DNA of 34,648 nt. It comes from a virus. Position 1 is the stretch's first letter. Every line of letters starts with the position of its first letter. Location of the stretch: the IMG/VR virus record IMGVR_UViG_3300037558_000224, positions 1 to 34,648 of that record. One strand, given 5' to 3'. Position numbers and translations under genes: made by a program. Positions 1-6,286 of the stretch are shown one piece after another. Under the pieces are notes generated by a model that saw only the letters and a program-made list of their open reading frames with translations, was not told where the DNA came from and made no database searches.

Positions 1-187
1 CCACATAGTGGGAAACTTATCTGGCCACGCAACATTCTTTCGTGTTCAAATAGGGACACGGCGTGCCTCATACTATGCTAACGCATTGGTTTATATCGAC
101 AAAAACAATCATACCAGCGGAAGCAACTACCTGCTTAGTTTGACATTGCAGTCAACGTATCTATCGTCTCTCTCGTCTCTCGCGCAA

Positions 188-240
188 CCTGAGCTATCGT
201 GAGTAGCATCAGTAGCCTGAGTAGCCTGAGCTATCGTGAG
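188..240. repeat. Short direct repeats
   Basis: CCTGAGCTATCGTGAG occurs at 188-203 and again at 225-240. Between and around the copies are further GAGTAGC / AGTAGCCTGA units, and a related TGAGTAGCCGAG lies near 329-340. Short repeat clusters of this sort flank the terminal repeats of T7-like genomes; that role here is inference. Confidence 0.7.
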
Positions 241-253
241 CATACCTGAGCAG

Positions 254-430
254 ACATTGATCGACAGACCCCAAAGCCTTCTAAGCTGCTGGAGATAGCT
301 GAAGCGTGGGAGATCACTTCGCTATGCTTGAGTAGCCGAGGCTTCGTTGGTGTCTTTGTCTGTTCTTATGTTTTTATCCCCTCCCCGCGGGGGGTGTCGG
401 GATAAGACAAAGCGGTCTGTCGATCAATGT
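254..430. repeat. 17-bp perfect inverted repeat enclosing a nested hairpin
   Basis: ACATTGATCGACAGACC at 254-270 is the exact reverse complement of 414-430. Inside it, CTTTGTCT (354-361) can pair with AGACAAAG (405-412), and TTATCCC (374-380) with GGGATAA (399-405). Around 383-392 is the palindrome CCCCGCGGGG. No U-run follows on either strand, so it does not look like a simple Rho-independent terminator. Confidence 0.75.
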
Positions 431-482
431 TTGCTTGAGACTGGTAATGATGAGTAGACTTAGTATCTGTGTCGCCACACAT
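366..482 (-). CDS. Possible 38-residue ORF downstream of a promoter-like element
   Basis: The ORF begins with ATG at 482 and ends with TAA at 366-368, encoding a hydrophilic 38-residue peptide starting MCGDTDTKST. Its support is positional: it is the first ATG after the 25-bp promoter-like element at 500-524, with an AGAGAG stretch just upstream. The purine-rich stretch is only about 3-4 nt from the ATG, which is poor spacing for a ribosome binding site. The ORF also runs through one arm of the inverted repeat, so the coding reading may be accidental. I recognise no family. Confidence 0.2.
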   Translation of the reverse strand: MCGDTDTKSTHHYQSQANIDRQTALSYPDTPRGEGIKT

Positions 483-499
483 ATGCTCTCTTTATCTAT

Positions 500-524
500 A
501 GCGGTACCCACAATTCATGGTTGT
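500..524 (-). promoter_or_regulatory. Putative phage RNA polymerase promoter, copy 1
   Basis: Read on the minus strand it is ACAACCATGAATTGT followed by GGGTACCGCT. The same 25-bp element recurs at 10873-10897 and 14846-14870 with only the two bases after ACAACC differing. The layout of about 15 bases followed by GGG resembles T7-type promoters, which initiate on G runs. Transcription would run off the left edge of the window, presumably toward genes beyond it. The function is inferred from recurrence, orientation and the presence of a T7-type RNA polymerase gene. Confidence 0.6.
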
Positions 525-680
525 GCTTTTGTTGGGCTGTGTTAAGCTTAGGGTTGTGTGAATATAGAGGCGGCAAAAGTACTGATTGGTTCTTTATGTT
601 GTCGTAGTTGCAATAGCTGTCGAAGATATTATATGCTTAAAGGAGTAGGCTGCGGACCTAGACAGGTCTAATGTTTATTA

Positions 681-758
681 GCGAGAGTATCGGATGATTT
701 ACCCAGCATAATGACTGGGGGCTTCGGGCCACTTGGTGGCTATCAGCGATACTCTCGC
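681..758 (-). ncRNA. Three-way-junction RNA structure, possible ncRNA or 3' end element
   Basis: A perfect 12-bp stem joins 747-758 to 681-692. It encloses two hairpins: GCCAC-CAA-GTGGC (728-740) and CCCAG-8 nt-CTGGG (702-719). On the transcript this gives a compact three-way junction directly after the stop of the last leftward gene (764). Three nested perfect stems in 78 nt are unlikely by chance. It could be a stable small RNA, an RNA processing signal or a 3' end protecting structure. No U-run follows, so a classical terminator is less likely. It is not a tRNA. Confidence 0.5.
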
Positions 759-763
759 GACCA

Positions 764-961
764 TCACCTGTTATACAATGTTTGCCATTCGTCGTCGGTG
801 ATGCCGGTGATAATGAACTCTCGTTCACTAGGACTGAGGTGGCCCATGACATGCTGTATCGGCGTGCCTGCTTCCCAGTCAATAAGCTGTTGACGTGTCA
901 CGTCGAGGTCGAGGGTGCGTGTGACCCCCGACACCTGTGATGTTCTTTTGATCTTCATCAT
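764..961 (-). CDS. Small conserved phage-type hypothetical protein
   Basis: This is a 65-residue soluble protein beginning MMKIKRTSQVSG. I chose the ATG at 961, or equally 958, over a GTG at 967. AGAGAGG lies at proper spacing upstream, and the start overlaps the preceding stop as TGATG. The body (TRTLDLDVTRQQLIDWEAG, then SEREFIITGITDDEW) resembles small uncharacterised proteins seen in many marine podoviruses. These carry a short acidic domain that predicts an 'attack when the threshold is met' style of sentence only in annotation, not a known activity. It is the last gene of the leftward replication/metabolism operon and is followed directly by the structured element at 681-758. The function is unknown. 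Confidence 0.75.
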   Translation of the reverse strand: MMKIKRTSQVSGVTRTLDLDVTRQQLIDWEAGTPIQHVMGHLSPSEREFIITGITDDEWQTLYNR

Positions 962-1203
962 CAGCACCTCTCTGCTATGTAGTCGCGTAGCTCTGATCGT
1001 GTGATGATGCCCATGCCTTGGCAGACAGGGCAGACCTCATGTGTCGCACTAGGCTCACCCGAGCTATCGAAGACCGCTGCGCCCTCTCTGAAGCCTCGAT
1101 CACACGATGACGAAGGGCAGGGCACAGAGGCACTCTCGGGTCCGTAGTTATCGTAGGGTCGCAGCGATGATGACTTAGGCCGCCGAGGATATGTCAACGA
1201 CAT
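961..1203 (-). CDS. Small cysteine-rich (zinc-ribbon-like) protein
   Basis: This 80-residue protein has paired cysteines: C29 and C34 (CPSSSC), then C58 and C61 in CPVCQGMG, plus C80 at the C terminus. The CPVCxGxG form resembles the zinc-binding repeats of DnaJ-type proteins, so a small zinc ribbon is likely. No catalytic domain is visible. The ATG at 1203 follows AGGAGG at about 8 nt, which favours it over the GTG at 1206. The gene overlaps the end of the ribonucleotide reductase gene by 29 nt in another frame. It may bind nucleic acid or a protein partner; I cannot assign a role. Confidence 0.75.
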   Translation of the reverse strand: MSLTYPRRPKSSSLRPYDNYGPESASVPCPSSSCDRGFREGAAVFDSSGEPSATHEVCPVCQGMGIITRSELRDYIAERC

Positions 1204-3172
1204 CACACACGCCTCCTGTACACGCTAGCTCCTGAGATGCAGTGGTATGGTCGCGGCCCTGTTCGTAGTCAGCTAGCTTCGACCAGTCCACGTTCTGCGG
1301 GATATGCTCAAGCAGGCGCTCGTACTGTGCAGGCGTGATGTCTTGGTAAGGTGCCTGCTCATAGGTGTGGTCGCTGTGGGGCAGGAAGCTCACGCCCGAC
1401 ATCAGATCAAAGTGCTTGAACACCCAAGCCCCCACTGCAGGCCACTCATGATCTCTCACGCTGACCGTGATCGAGGGCTTATGACAGCAGAAGTTCGTTT
1501 GATACTCCAGCCACATCTCTAGTTGCTCGATGGCCGTCATATCATTGCGTGTGAGTGCGCCAGCCGGTGCTTTCATTGGGAACGAGAACACGGTGGTCGT
1601 GGCACCATTGTAAACGCAAGGAGCGTGAGGAAAGCCTGCGTCTCTCATGAACGAAGTCACTGGGTCGTGGTTGTCGCCTCTCACGGTCCTGACATAGTAT
1701 GGCGAGTGCCTTGCGTGTATCCCAGAGGCACTGTCAACAAGGCTGCTCACAGTCCCACTTGGTTTGACACAGGTGACAGCCGCCGCCGTGTTAATGCCTA
1801 ACTTTGTGGCCCACTGATGGTTGGTCGTGATAGCCACGTTGCGGAGGTGTCGAAGCAGGGCACCGAGGCCGTATCCATTCATGCCATTAGTGTACGGGTT
1901 GTCCATGATGCCGGTCATCGACACACCGAGCAAAGCCTCCTTTTCTGTGTTCTCACGCCAGATCGGACGCAGATAAGGAAACGACGTCAGCGTGGCCTGT
2001 ATCGTGCCCAAGATAGTCGCCAGCCTGATCTTGCGCTCAAGGTCAACCGGAGTATCCGTAGCTCTGACCACGACCTCAGTGAGGTTGCAGAACTGACCTC
2101 CTGTCGCCGGTATGCCTTCGCCTGTCTCAGGATCAATGCGCTGTCCACGTAACACGATCTCACTGCAGGGGTTCGTCCCGAACTCGTTCATGTGGTCGCG
2201 ACCTATCATCTCAGCATGTCGCCGCGCAGCTTCCCTGTTGAAGATGCCACGCTCACCTGAGCCACTCTTAGCCAGCGACAGCCATTCCTCCATGAACTCA
2301 GTGCTCGTGGGCGTGTGCTCATATGCAACGCTGTTGTTCGATAGAGCAAAGTGCTGATTGTCCTTCCACCACTCGCCTGACTTAGCCAACCGCATGTCAT
2401 CGTCGCCTAAGTCCGACAATGAGATCAATGCTGACCGGCGCACCCCGCCAACGACCACCACTTGGCCCACCATGCAGATCAGGCTGTGGACCTCGATTGG
2501 TGTCAACTTGCGACCCTCTGCGCCTTTAAAGATCTTGACTGTGTGGTTAAAGAGCTTCTCTAGCGGCTCAGGCCCACTGGCACGGCCACCAAATGTCTTG
2601 AGCGGGGCACCGGCAGGCCTCACACGGCTGAGATCCCAGTCTGGTTGTCTGCCCATCCACAGTAGATTGATGAGGTCTTGGAAGGCGTAGGCCCATCCCT
2701 CTTTAGAGTCCTCGACAATGATCAACTCGGACCCATCAATGATAAACGGTGGCACCTGTGGCAGGCTATCGACATACTTCTGTTCGCAGCTAAAGCCGAC
2801 CCCCGTCCCATTGAGTAAGATGTAGAGCACTTCGCTGAACGTCTGAGGATGGTCGATAGGCGTGTAGCTGCAATTGAATCCTGCAATGTTGCTTCGATCT
2901 AACGCAGGCCCCGCAGTCATCAGCGCACGCATCGAGGGCATGACCTCGCACCCAAGGATCGCCTGCTCTAGCTCTTCGATAATCGGAGTATTCTCATTGT
3001 CGTCACCGATTTCATTGAAAACGACGTTATCGATGTACCGACCGACAGTCTCGGACCAAGTCTCACGTCGCCCATCAATGAACTTGGCATCAATGAACTT
3101 GGCATAGCGACTGGTGTGGATGAACCGTTGGAACTCGGTAGGTAAATAGTTACTATTGTTATTGTCAGTCAT
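1175..3172 (-). CDS. nrdJ: Class II (adenosylcobalamin-dependent) ribonucleotide reductase
   Basis: The 665-residue enzyme reduces ribonucleotides to deoxyribonucleotides for phage DNA synthesis, using coenzyme B12 as radical source. Visible marks are C101 in FNCSYTPID and the active-site motif NPCSE with C336 and E338. The C-terminal redox pair is C651 and C656 (ACTGGVC), which regenerates the active site. There is no sign of an R2 subunit or a glycyl-radical motif, which fits the one-subunit class II type common in marine phages. At about 5-10% shorter than the Lactobacillus enzyme (739 residues), it is a normal phage length. The start overlaps the DUF3310 gene by 8 nt (ATGACTGA), suggesting translational coupling. 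Residues 24-33 carry a tandem AKFID-AKFID duplication. Confidence 0.95.
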   Translation of the reverse strand: MTDNNNSNYLPTEFQRFIHTSRYAKFIDAKFIDGRRETWSETVGRYIDNVVFNEIGDDNENTPIIEELEQAILGCEVMPSMRALMTAGPALDRSNIAGFNCSYTPIDHPQTFSEVLYILLNGTGVGFSCEQKYVDSLPQVPPFIIDGSELIIVEDSKEGWAYAFQDLINLLWMGRQPDWDLSRVRPAGAPLKTFGGRASGPEPLEKLFNHTVKIFKGAEGRKLTPIEVHSLICMVGQVVVVGGVRRSALISLSDLGDDDMRLAKSGEWWKDNQHFALSNNSVAYEHTPTSTEFMEEWLSLAKSGSGERGIFNREAARRHAEMIGRDHMNEFGTNPCSEIVLRGQRIDPETGEGIPATGGQFCNLTEVVVRATDTPVDLERKIRLATILGTIQATLTSFPYLRPIWRENTEKEALLGVSMTGIMDNPYTNGMNGYGLGALLRHLRNVAITTNHQWATKLGINTAAAVTCVKPSGTVSSLVDSASGIHARHSPYYVRTVRGDNHDPVTSFMRDAGFPHAPCVYNGATTTVFSFPMKAPAGALTRNDMTAIEQLEMWLEYQTNFCCHKPSITVSVRDHEWPAVGAWVFKHFDLMSGVSFLPHSDHTYEQAPYQDITPAQYERLLEHIPQNVDWSKLADYEQGRDHTTASQELACTGGVCDVVDISSAA
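3074..3103. repeat. 15-bp in-frame tandem duplication in nrdJ
   Basis: ATCAATGAACTTGGC is present twice in direct succession (3074-3088 and 3089-3103). It duplicates five residues (AKFID) near the reductase N terminus without changing the frame. The two units are identical, which points to a recent slippage or duplication. Confidence 0.85.
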
Positions 3173-3404
3173 TGATTGCTTTGCCTTCTAGCTGATTGAG
3201 ACGCATGTCGATGTACCGCCGCGCCTTCTTAAGATCTGTGATTTCGGATTCATCAGGGGTCATACCGACATAATGTTTCGAACCGGCGCGGACTGTGTAT
3301 TTGATCACGTTGCCAGCCCAGAAACTCAGGCCGTTGCCCATGATGAATGTGCTTGGTTCGATTGACCATTTGGCATAGTGATCAGGTGATTTAATGATGC
3401 TCAT
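3165..3404 (-). CDS. DUF3310 family protein (SaV-like)
   Basis: This 79-residue protein has the hallmark order of DUF3310: DHY near the N terminus (residues 8-10), then LSFWAGNVIKYTVRAG, then DLKKARRYIDMRL. The family is very common in phages and is sometimes annotated as a nucleotide kinase or MazG-like protein, but its biochemical role is not settled. It sits between a hypothetical gene and nrdJ, overlapping the first by 4 nt (ATGA) and the second by 8 nt. It is therefore part of the nucleotide-metabolism end of the operon. The family call is strong; a direct function cannot be given. Confidence 0.88.
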   Translation of the reverse strand: MSIIKSPDHYAKWSIEPSTFIMGNGLSFWAGNVIKYTVRAGSKHYVGMTPDESEITDLKKARRYIDMRLNQLEGKAIND

Positions 3405-3952
3405 GTCTTAGCCCCGAGCCTATGCTTGTCGCGCATGTATCTCTCGTCCCGCTCGCGCTCTTTTGCATCAATGACGTGGCCGCAGTTGGCCCTGCCTTTA
3501 GGCGTGAGCCGCCACATGCCCTCGGTCTCCGCTGGCTCAATGAAGTCGCGCATTTTAAGGATGTCGAAGATGTGCTGCACATGACGTTTGACGCAAAGCT
3601 GACTAGTGGCGACGTTCTGCACAGTGTCTCCCAAGTGATCCATCAGCAGCATGTGCTCATAGGTCCTCAGTGCAGCCTTGTGGACAGGCAGACGGGCCTC
3701 TCTGGTCACTGCAGTCAGCGAGTGCCGAGGCTCGGGCTCAGGGCGGTAGATCTCAGCCTCATGAGCGGCGATAAGCTGCCCGAACACGGTCTCTTCGGCT
3801 TGGGTCATCGGGGCCAACTTCGAGCCCCTGTTGCGATAGCTAAACAAGTGCTTCCAGTAGCCGCTTAAGACGACGCCCTTGAGCGGGTGAGGCGGCGCAG
3901 ATCCGAAGTGCTTGTTGTGTGGCTGGCGCATATAATGTGGATCAAGTGTCAT
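3401..3952 (-). CDS. Hypothetical protein, possibly with a winged-helix-like C-terminal half
   Basis: I do not recognise a named family in this 183-residue soluble protein. The C-terminal half (about residues 90-160) reads as helices followed by a segment containing LKMRDFIEPAET then WRLTPKGRANC. This is the usual look of a winged-helix domain: recognition helix, then a wing with 'L.P.G'. The N-terminal half is basic and proline-rich, with HPLKGVVLSGYWKHLF. It overlaps both neighbours by 4 nt (ATGA), so it is certainly translated within the operon. A DNA-binding or regulatory role is only a suggestion from predicted fold features. Confidence 0.7.
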   Translation of the reverse strand: MTLDPHYMRQPHNKHFGSAPPHPLKGVVLSGYWKHLFSYRNRGSKLAPMTQAEETVFGQLIAAHEAEIYRPEPEPRHSLTAVTREARLPVHKAALRTYEHMLLMDHLGDTVQNVATSQLCVKRHVQHIFDILKMRDFIEPAETEGMWRLTPKGRANCGHVIDAKERERDERYMRDKHRLGAKT

Positions 3953-4509
3953 TGTGCTTGTCCCCCCCGCCGCAGGGGCTTAGCCAGAAAGAACAGGAGA
4001 GCTGCAGCAATAACTGTGACCAGCACTTTGCCAAATATCTGACCCTCAAGATGAGCAAGTGAACCGAAAGCGATGCTTAAGAAAAGCACACTATCAACCA
4101 CGCTGCCGACTACTCCGCTGGCAAGAATGCCCAACTCGCGACTGCGTTCTCTTATGCGGGAGTAAACCGCAAAGTCGCTCAACTCGCTGACGCCGAACGC
4201 GACAAGTGACGCAATGGCGATAAACGGGTCGGCCAGCATGTACGACAGCACCGCGCCAACAAGAATGGCAGCAAGAGCAACTTTTGCCCCTAGCCACTCA
4301 TGCACCGCATCGCGCAGCAATAATGCCACGCCGATCATTAATACGCCTGAAGGGGCCATGATGCCAAAGCCCAAAGGTATCAAGCACGGTCCATCTATGA
4401 TGCAAACAGTGCCTACATTGTGGATCATCCAGTTCGCCGTAGGTATAGTTGCGGCGTAAAGTGCAGCGGCGACATAGCCAGCTTTGTTTCGGTCAATCTC
4501 TATCATCAT
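3949..4509 (-). CDS. VUT family (YhhQ/QueP-like) queuosine-precursor transporter
   Basis: This 186-residue integral membrane protein has about six hydrophobic segments. Family marks are NW near residue 27, then PLGFGIMAPSGVLMIG, then LLRDAVHEWLG, SELSDFAVYS and VGSVVDSVLFLSIAFGSL. VUT/YhhQ proteins import 7-deazaguanines such as preQ0 and preQ1 across the inner membrane. The start is the ATG at 4509: AAGGAG lies 8 nt upstream and the ATG overlaps the previous stop as ATGA. Coding frame upstream of this point is an accident. Its partner is the adjacent DpdA-like gene, which would use the imported base. No preQ0 biosynthesis genes are visible in the window, so salvage is the simplest reading. 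Confidence 0.88.
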   Translation of the reverse strand: MMIEIDRNKAGYVAAALYAATIPTANWMIHNVGTVCIIDGPCLIPLGFGIMAPSGVLMIGVALLLRDAVHEWLGAKVALAAILVGAVLSYMLADPFIAIASLVAFGVSELSDFAVYSRIRERSRELGILASGVVGSVVDSVLFLSIAFGSLAHLEGQIFGKVLVTVIAAALLFFLAKPLRRGGQAQ

Positions 4510-5186
4510 ATCATCATCTCCTTTTGTTCTGCTCTGACAGCCCAAAACGCTGGGCATTGCACGGCATCGATCCGTCGGGCCATGCGCTCTGGGCAAATGT
4601 TTAATTCGTTGTGATGGCGAGCCACGTTGGCGCTGTCGGCACTGGCAAACGGCCACTTATCGCCGCTCAGAGCGAGGCCACGCAGCATGTGTATCCAAGG
4701 CGTTATTCCGCGCTTCACGATGGCGTTGAATGCCTCGTCTGCTCTGCGCTCCCATGCTGCGCTTCCGACCTGCCAGTATCGACCAGATGACCCAAAGCAA
4801 AGTTTGCCGAAACCAAGATCAAGCAGGCGCAATAGATGCTCAATCGACTCTCCCATATGCCATACAACAGCACTGCAATCGTGTCGGTGGGGCCACTGCT
4901 TGATTAGATGCAGATTATCGTCAGCCGTGCCATCGATGACGTCTGGCACGACAGCCCAATGCGGATGTGATAATCGTGGTTCGAGCCACTTGTAATAGCC
5001 GTTCCAATCGGGCTCTTTACTCTGCGTGTAGGCAGTGAAAGCGCCATTGTCCCACATTACGCTCTGGCCGTTGAGTAGGCACCAGTCGCCGTCACGCTTG
5101 TCGGCGAAGCTGACGCAAAAGTGCTTGCCTGCCATTGCCAGTATTTTAGCGTGAGGCGTCACTGGCGTCCCGTGGTAATGTATCAT
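4506..5186 (-). CDS. TGT-fold protein, DpdA-like DNA/tRNA base transglycosylase
   Basis: This 226-residue protein resembles short phage members of the tRNA-guanine transglycosylase superfamily, the DpdA group that swaps guanine for a 7-deazaguanine in DNA. It opens with MIHYHGTPVTP. Candidate TGT landmarks are D46 in MWDNGAF (like the DSGGF substrate-binding motif), D82 and D85 in PDVIDG, and LCFGSSG around 129-135. D184 in FASADSANVAR lies where the nucleophilic aspartate is expected. It lacks the C-terminal zinc-site cysteines of bacterial Tgt. It is coupled by a 4-nt overlap to the VUT transporter gene, which supports a base-exchange role. I infer DNA as substrate from the phage context; tRNA is possible. 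Confidence 0.78.
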   Translation of the reverse strand: MIHYHGTPVTPHAKILAMAGKHFCVSFADKRDGDWCLLNGQSVMWDNGAFTAYTQSKEPDWNGYYKWLEPRLSHPHWAVVPDVIDGTADDNLHLIKQWPHRHDCSAVVWHMGESIEHLLRLLDLGFGKLCFGSSGRYWQVGSAAWERRADEAFNAIVKRGITPWIHMLRGLALSGDKWPFASADSANVARHHNELNICPERMARRIDAVQCPAFWAVRAEQKEMMI

Positions 5187-5943
5187 TGCTCTTCTGTGGC
5201 TCCCATAGTTTGATTGTTGATGTGTCTTGGTCCCAGTCCTCGAACCTTAGTATCCGAGCGCACCTCGCTTGCTGGAGGGCGTCGGCTGCTGTGAGCCCCG
5301 CCTTGAGATACGCGGCGACCACCAGATCCCAGTGTGGCTGTGGACCCAGTACCTTGGCGGCTGTGACTGCTCCGATGCGGGGGCATCCCATGTACCCATC
5401 GGTCGGATCGCCAGTCAGGGATTGCGTAAGAAACGCCCGATCAGCATCGGCGACTGAGATGTCGTGGTGCTCCCCTGACACGGGGCGATAAAGCTTGGCA
5501 GGCAGGGTCAGCATGTCTTTGTCGTCGCTGACAATGACACCTTTGCTGTCGGGCGCAGTCGCAAGAATGCCCATGATATCGTCGGCTTCTAAAAACGGCT
5601 CTGAGTGCCAGAGATATGTGTCGCGTGCCCATTGCACCGCAGCCCCATAGCCCACCGGCTTGCGTACTTTCTTGCGACCGCCTTTGTAGCTGGGCAGCAC
5701 TTCTTTTCGAAAGTTGTCACGGTCGCTAAAGCACAGGATAAAGTTGGCCGTGTCGAGAGCTTCACAGACCTCCTGCAGCGTCCTCTGGAAGATCGACTTG
5801 GCCTCTTTGAGGTCAGTCTGTAGCGACCATAGATCGTCGCCCCAATCGACTTCCTCCTCGGCGGCAGCACATGCCCTGTATAGGTACAAGTCCGCATCAA
5901 TCAGTAGTATTGTTTCGCTTAGAAGCTTCTCGCAGTATTTCAT
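5146..5943 (-). CDS. 5'-3' exonuclease, FEN family (T7 gp6-like)
   Basis: This 265-residue metal-dependent nuclease would degrade host DNA and remove RNA primers during phage replication. Acidic motifs typical of the PIN/FEN fold are LLIDADLYLYR (D16, D18), SDRDNFRKEVLPSYKG, EADDIMG and VSDDKDML. The helix-hairpin-helix DNA-binding segment follows as GDPTDGYMGCPRIG then AVTAAKVLG. The length is close to T7 gp6 (300 residues). It lies directly after the polymerase block, as expected of a T7-type replication module. Its 5' end overlaps the 129-codon gene by 47 nt and its 3' end overlaps the DpdA-like gene by 41 nt, both in different frames. Confidence 0.93.
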   Translation of the reverse strand: MKYCEKLLSETILLIDADLYLYRACAAAEEEVDWGDDLWSLQTDLKEAKSIFQRTLQEVCEALDTANFILCFSDRDNFRKEVLPSYKGGRKKVRKPVGYGAAVQWARDTYLWHSEPFLEADDIMGILATAPDSKGVIVSDDKDMLTLPAKLYRPVSGEHHDISVADADRAFLTQSLTGDPTDGYMGCPRIGAVTAAKVLGPQPHWDLVVAAYLKAGLTAADALQQARCARILRFEDWDQDTSTIKLWEPQKSNDTLPRDASDASR

Positions 5944-6286
5944 CTAATTGTCTCCGCAGTCTTATGCCTGATTCAGTTATTACCCAGTGGTTGGCCCACT
6001 GTTCGTTGCTCGGGTGCTCATCCGCAGCCGTGGTTATCCAGCCTTCCGACGCGGTCATCGCGACGTAGAAAGCGCCTTCACGGGCAAAGCGGGATTTCAC
6101 AGAAAAAGAGCGCCGATACGCCCGATCAAGAACAAGATAAATCGCCATTGAGTGCGCCATCTGCTCGTCAATTTCAGTGTGTGTCAGCCCAAGTGTTTCC
6201 AACGCTAAAGTCGGATTCGATGGCGATGTTGCTTTGGAAAGCCTCGCCACTCTTTTTCGCCATTCGTCTAGTGATACTACCGACAT
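5897..6286 (-). CDS. Hypothetical protein overlapping the DNA polymerase gene
   Basis: This 129-residue soluble protein begins MSVVSLDEWRKRVARLSK. I recognise no family. The start is very well supported: AAAGGAGGT lies 8 nt upstream of the ATG at 6286. The first 113 nt are therefore read in a different frame inside the 3' end of the DNA polymerase gene, whose own C terminus (ending NTWADTH) is also normal. The C-terminal part (GWITTAADEHPSNEQWANHW, then ITESGIRLRRQLDEIL) has the look of a small helical domain with a possible winged-helix turn. It may be a small accessory factor of replication, but that rests on position only. Confidence 0.75.
   Translation of the reverse strand: MSVVSLDEWRKRVARLSKATSPSNPTLALETLGLTHTEIDEQMAHSMAIYLVLDRAYRRSFSVKSRFAREGAFYVAMTASEGWITTAADEHPSNEQWANHWVITESGIRLRRQLDEILREASKRNNTTD

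Larger units (their letters stand above)
1..499. other. Repeat-rich, largely non-coding left-end region
   Basis: I see no convincing long gene here on either strand. The stretch holds short direct repeats (188-240), a 17-bp perfect inverted repeat (254-270 with 414-430) and a nested hairpin around a CCCCGCGGGG palindrome (383-392). It also has a small dyad at about 140-157 (TTGAC, 7 nt, GTCAA). A 38-codon minus ORF (366-482) is the only coding candidate. A long repeat-rich gap next to a promoter-like element is typical of a phage genome end, origin or control region. Which of these applies cannot be told from sequence alone. Confidence 0.6.

Noticed and set aside
374-412. Rho-independent terminator at the left-end hairpin
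   Set aside because: The stem is GC-rich, but no T-run follows it on either strand.
658-882. 74-codon minus ORF
   Set aside because: It overlaps the better-supported 65-codon gene in another frame and reads through the three-way-junction structure.
4510-4656. 49-codon extension of the VUT transporter
   Set aside because: It lies out of frame inside the DpdA-like gene and is not membrane-like; ATG 4509 is coupled and has AAGGAG.
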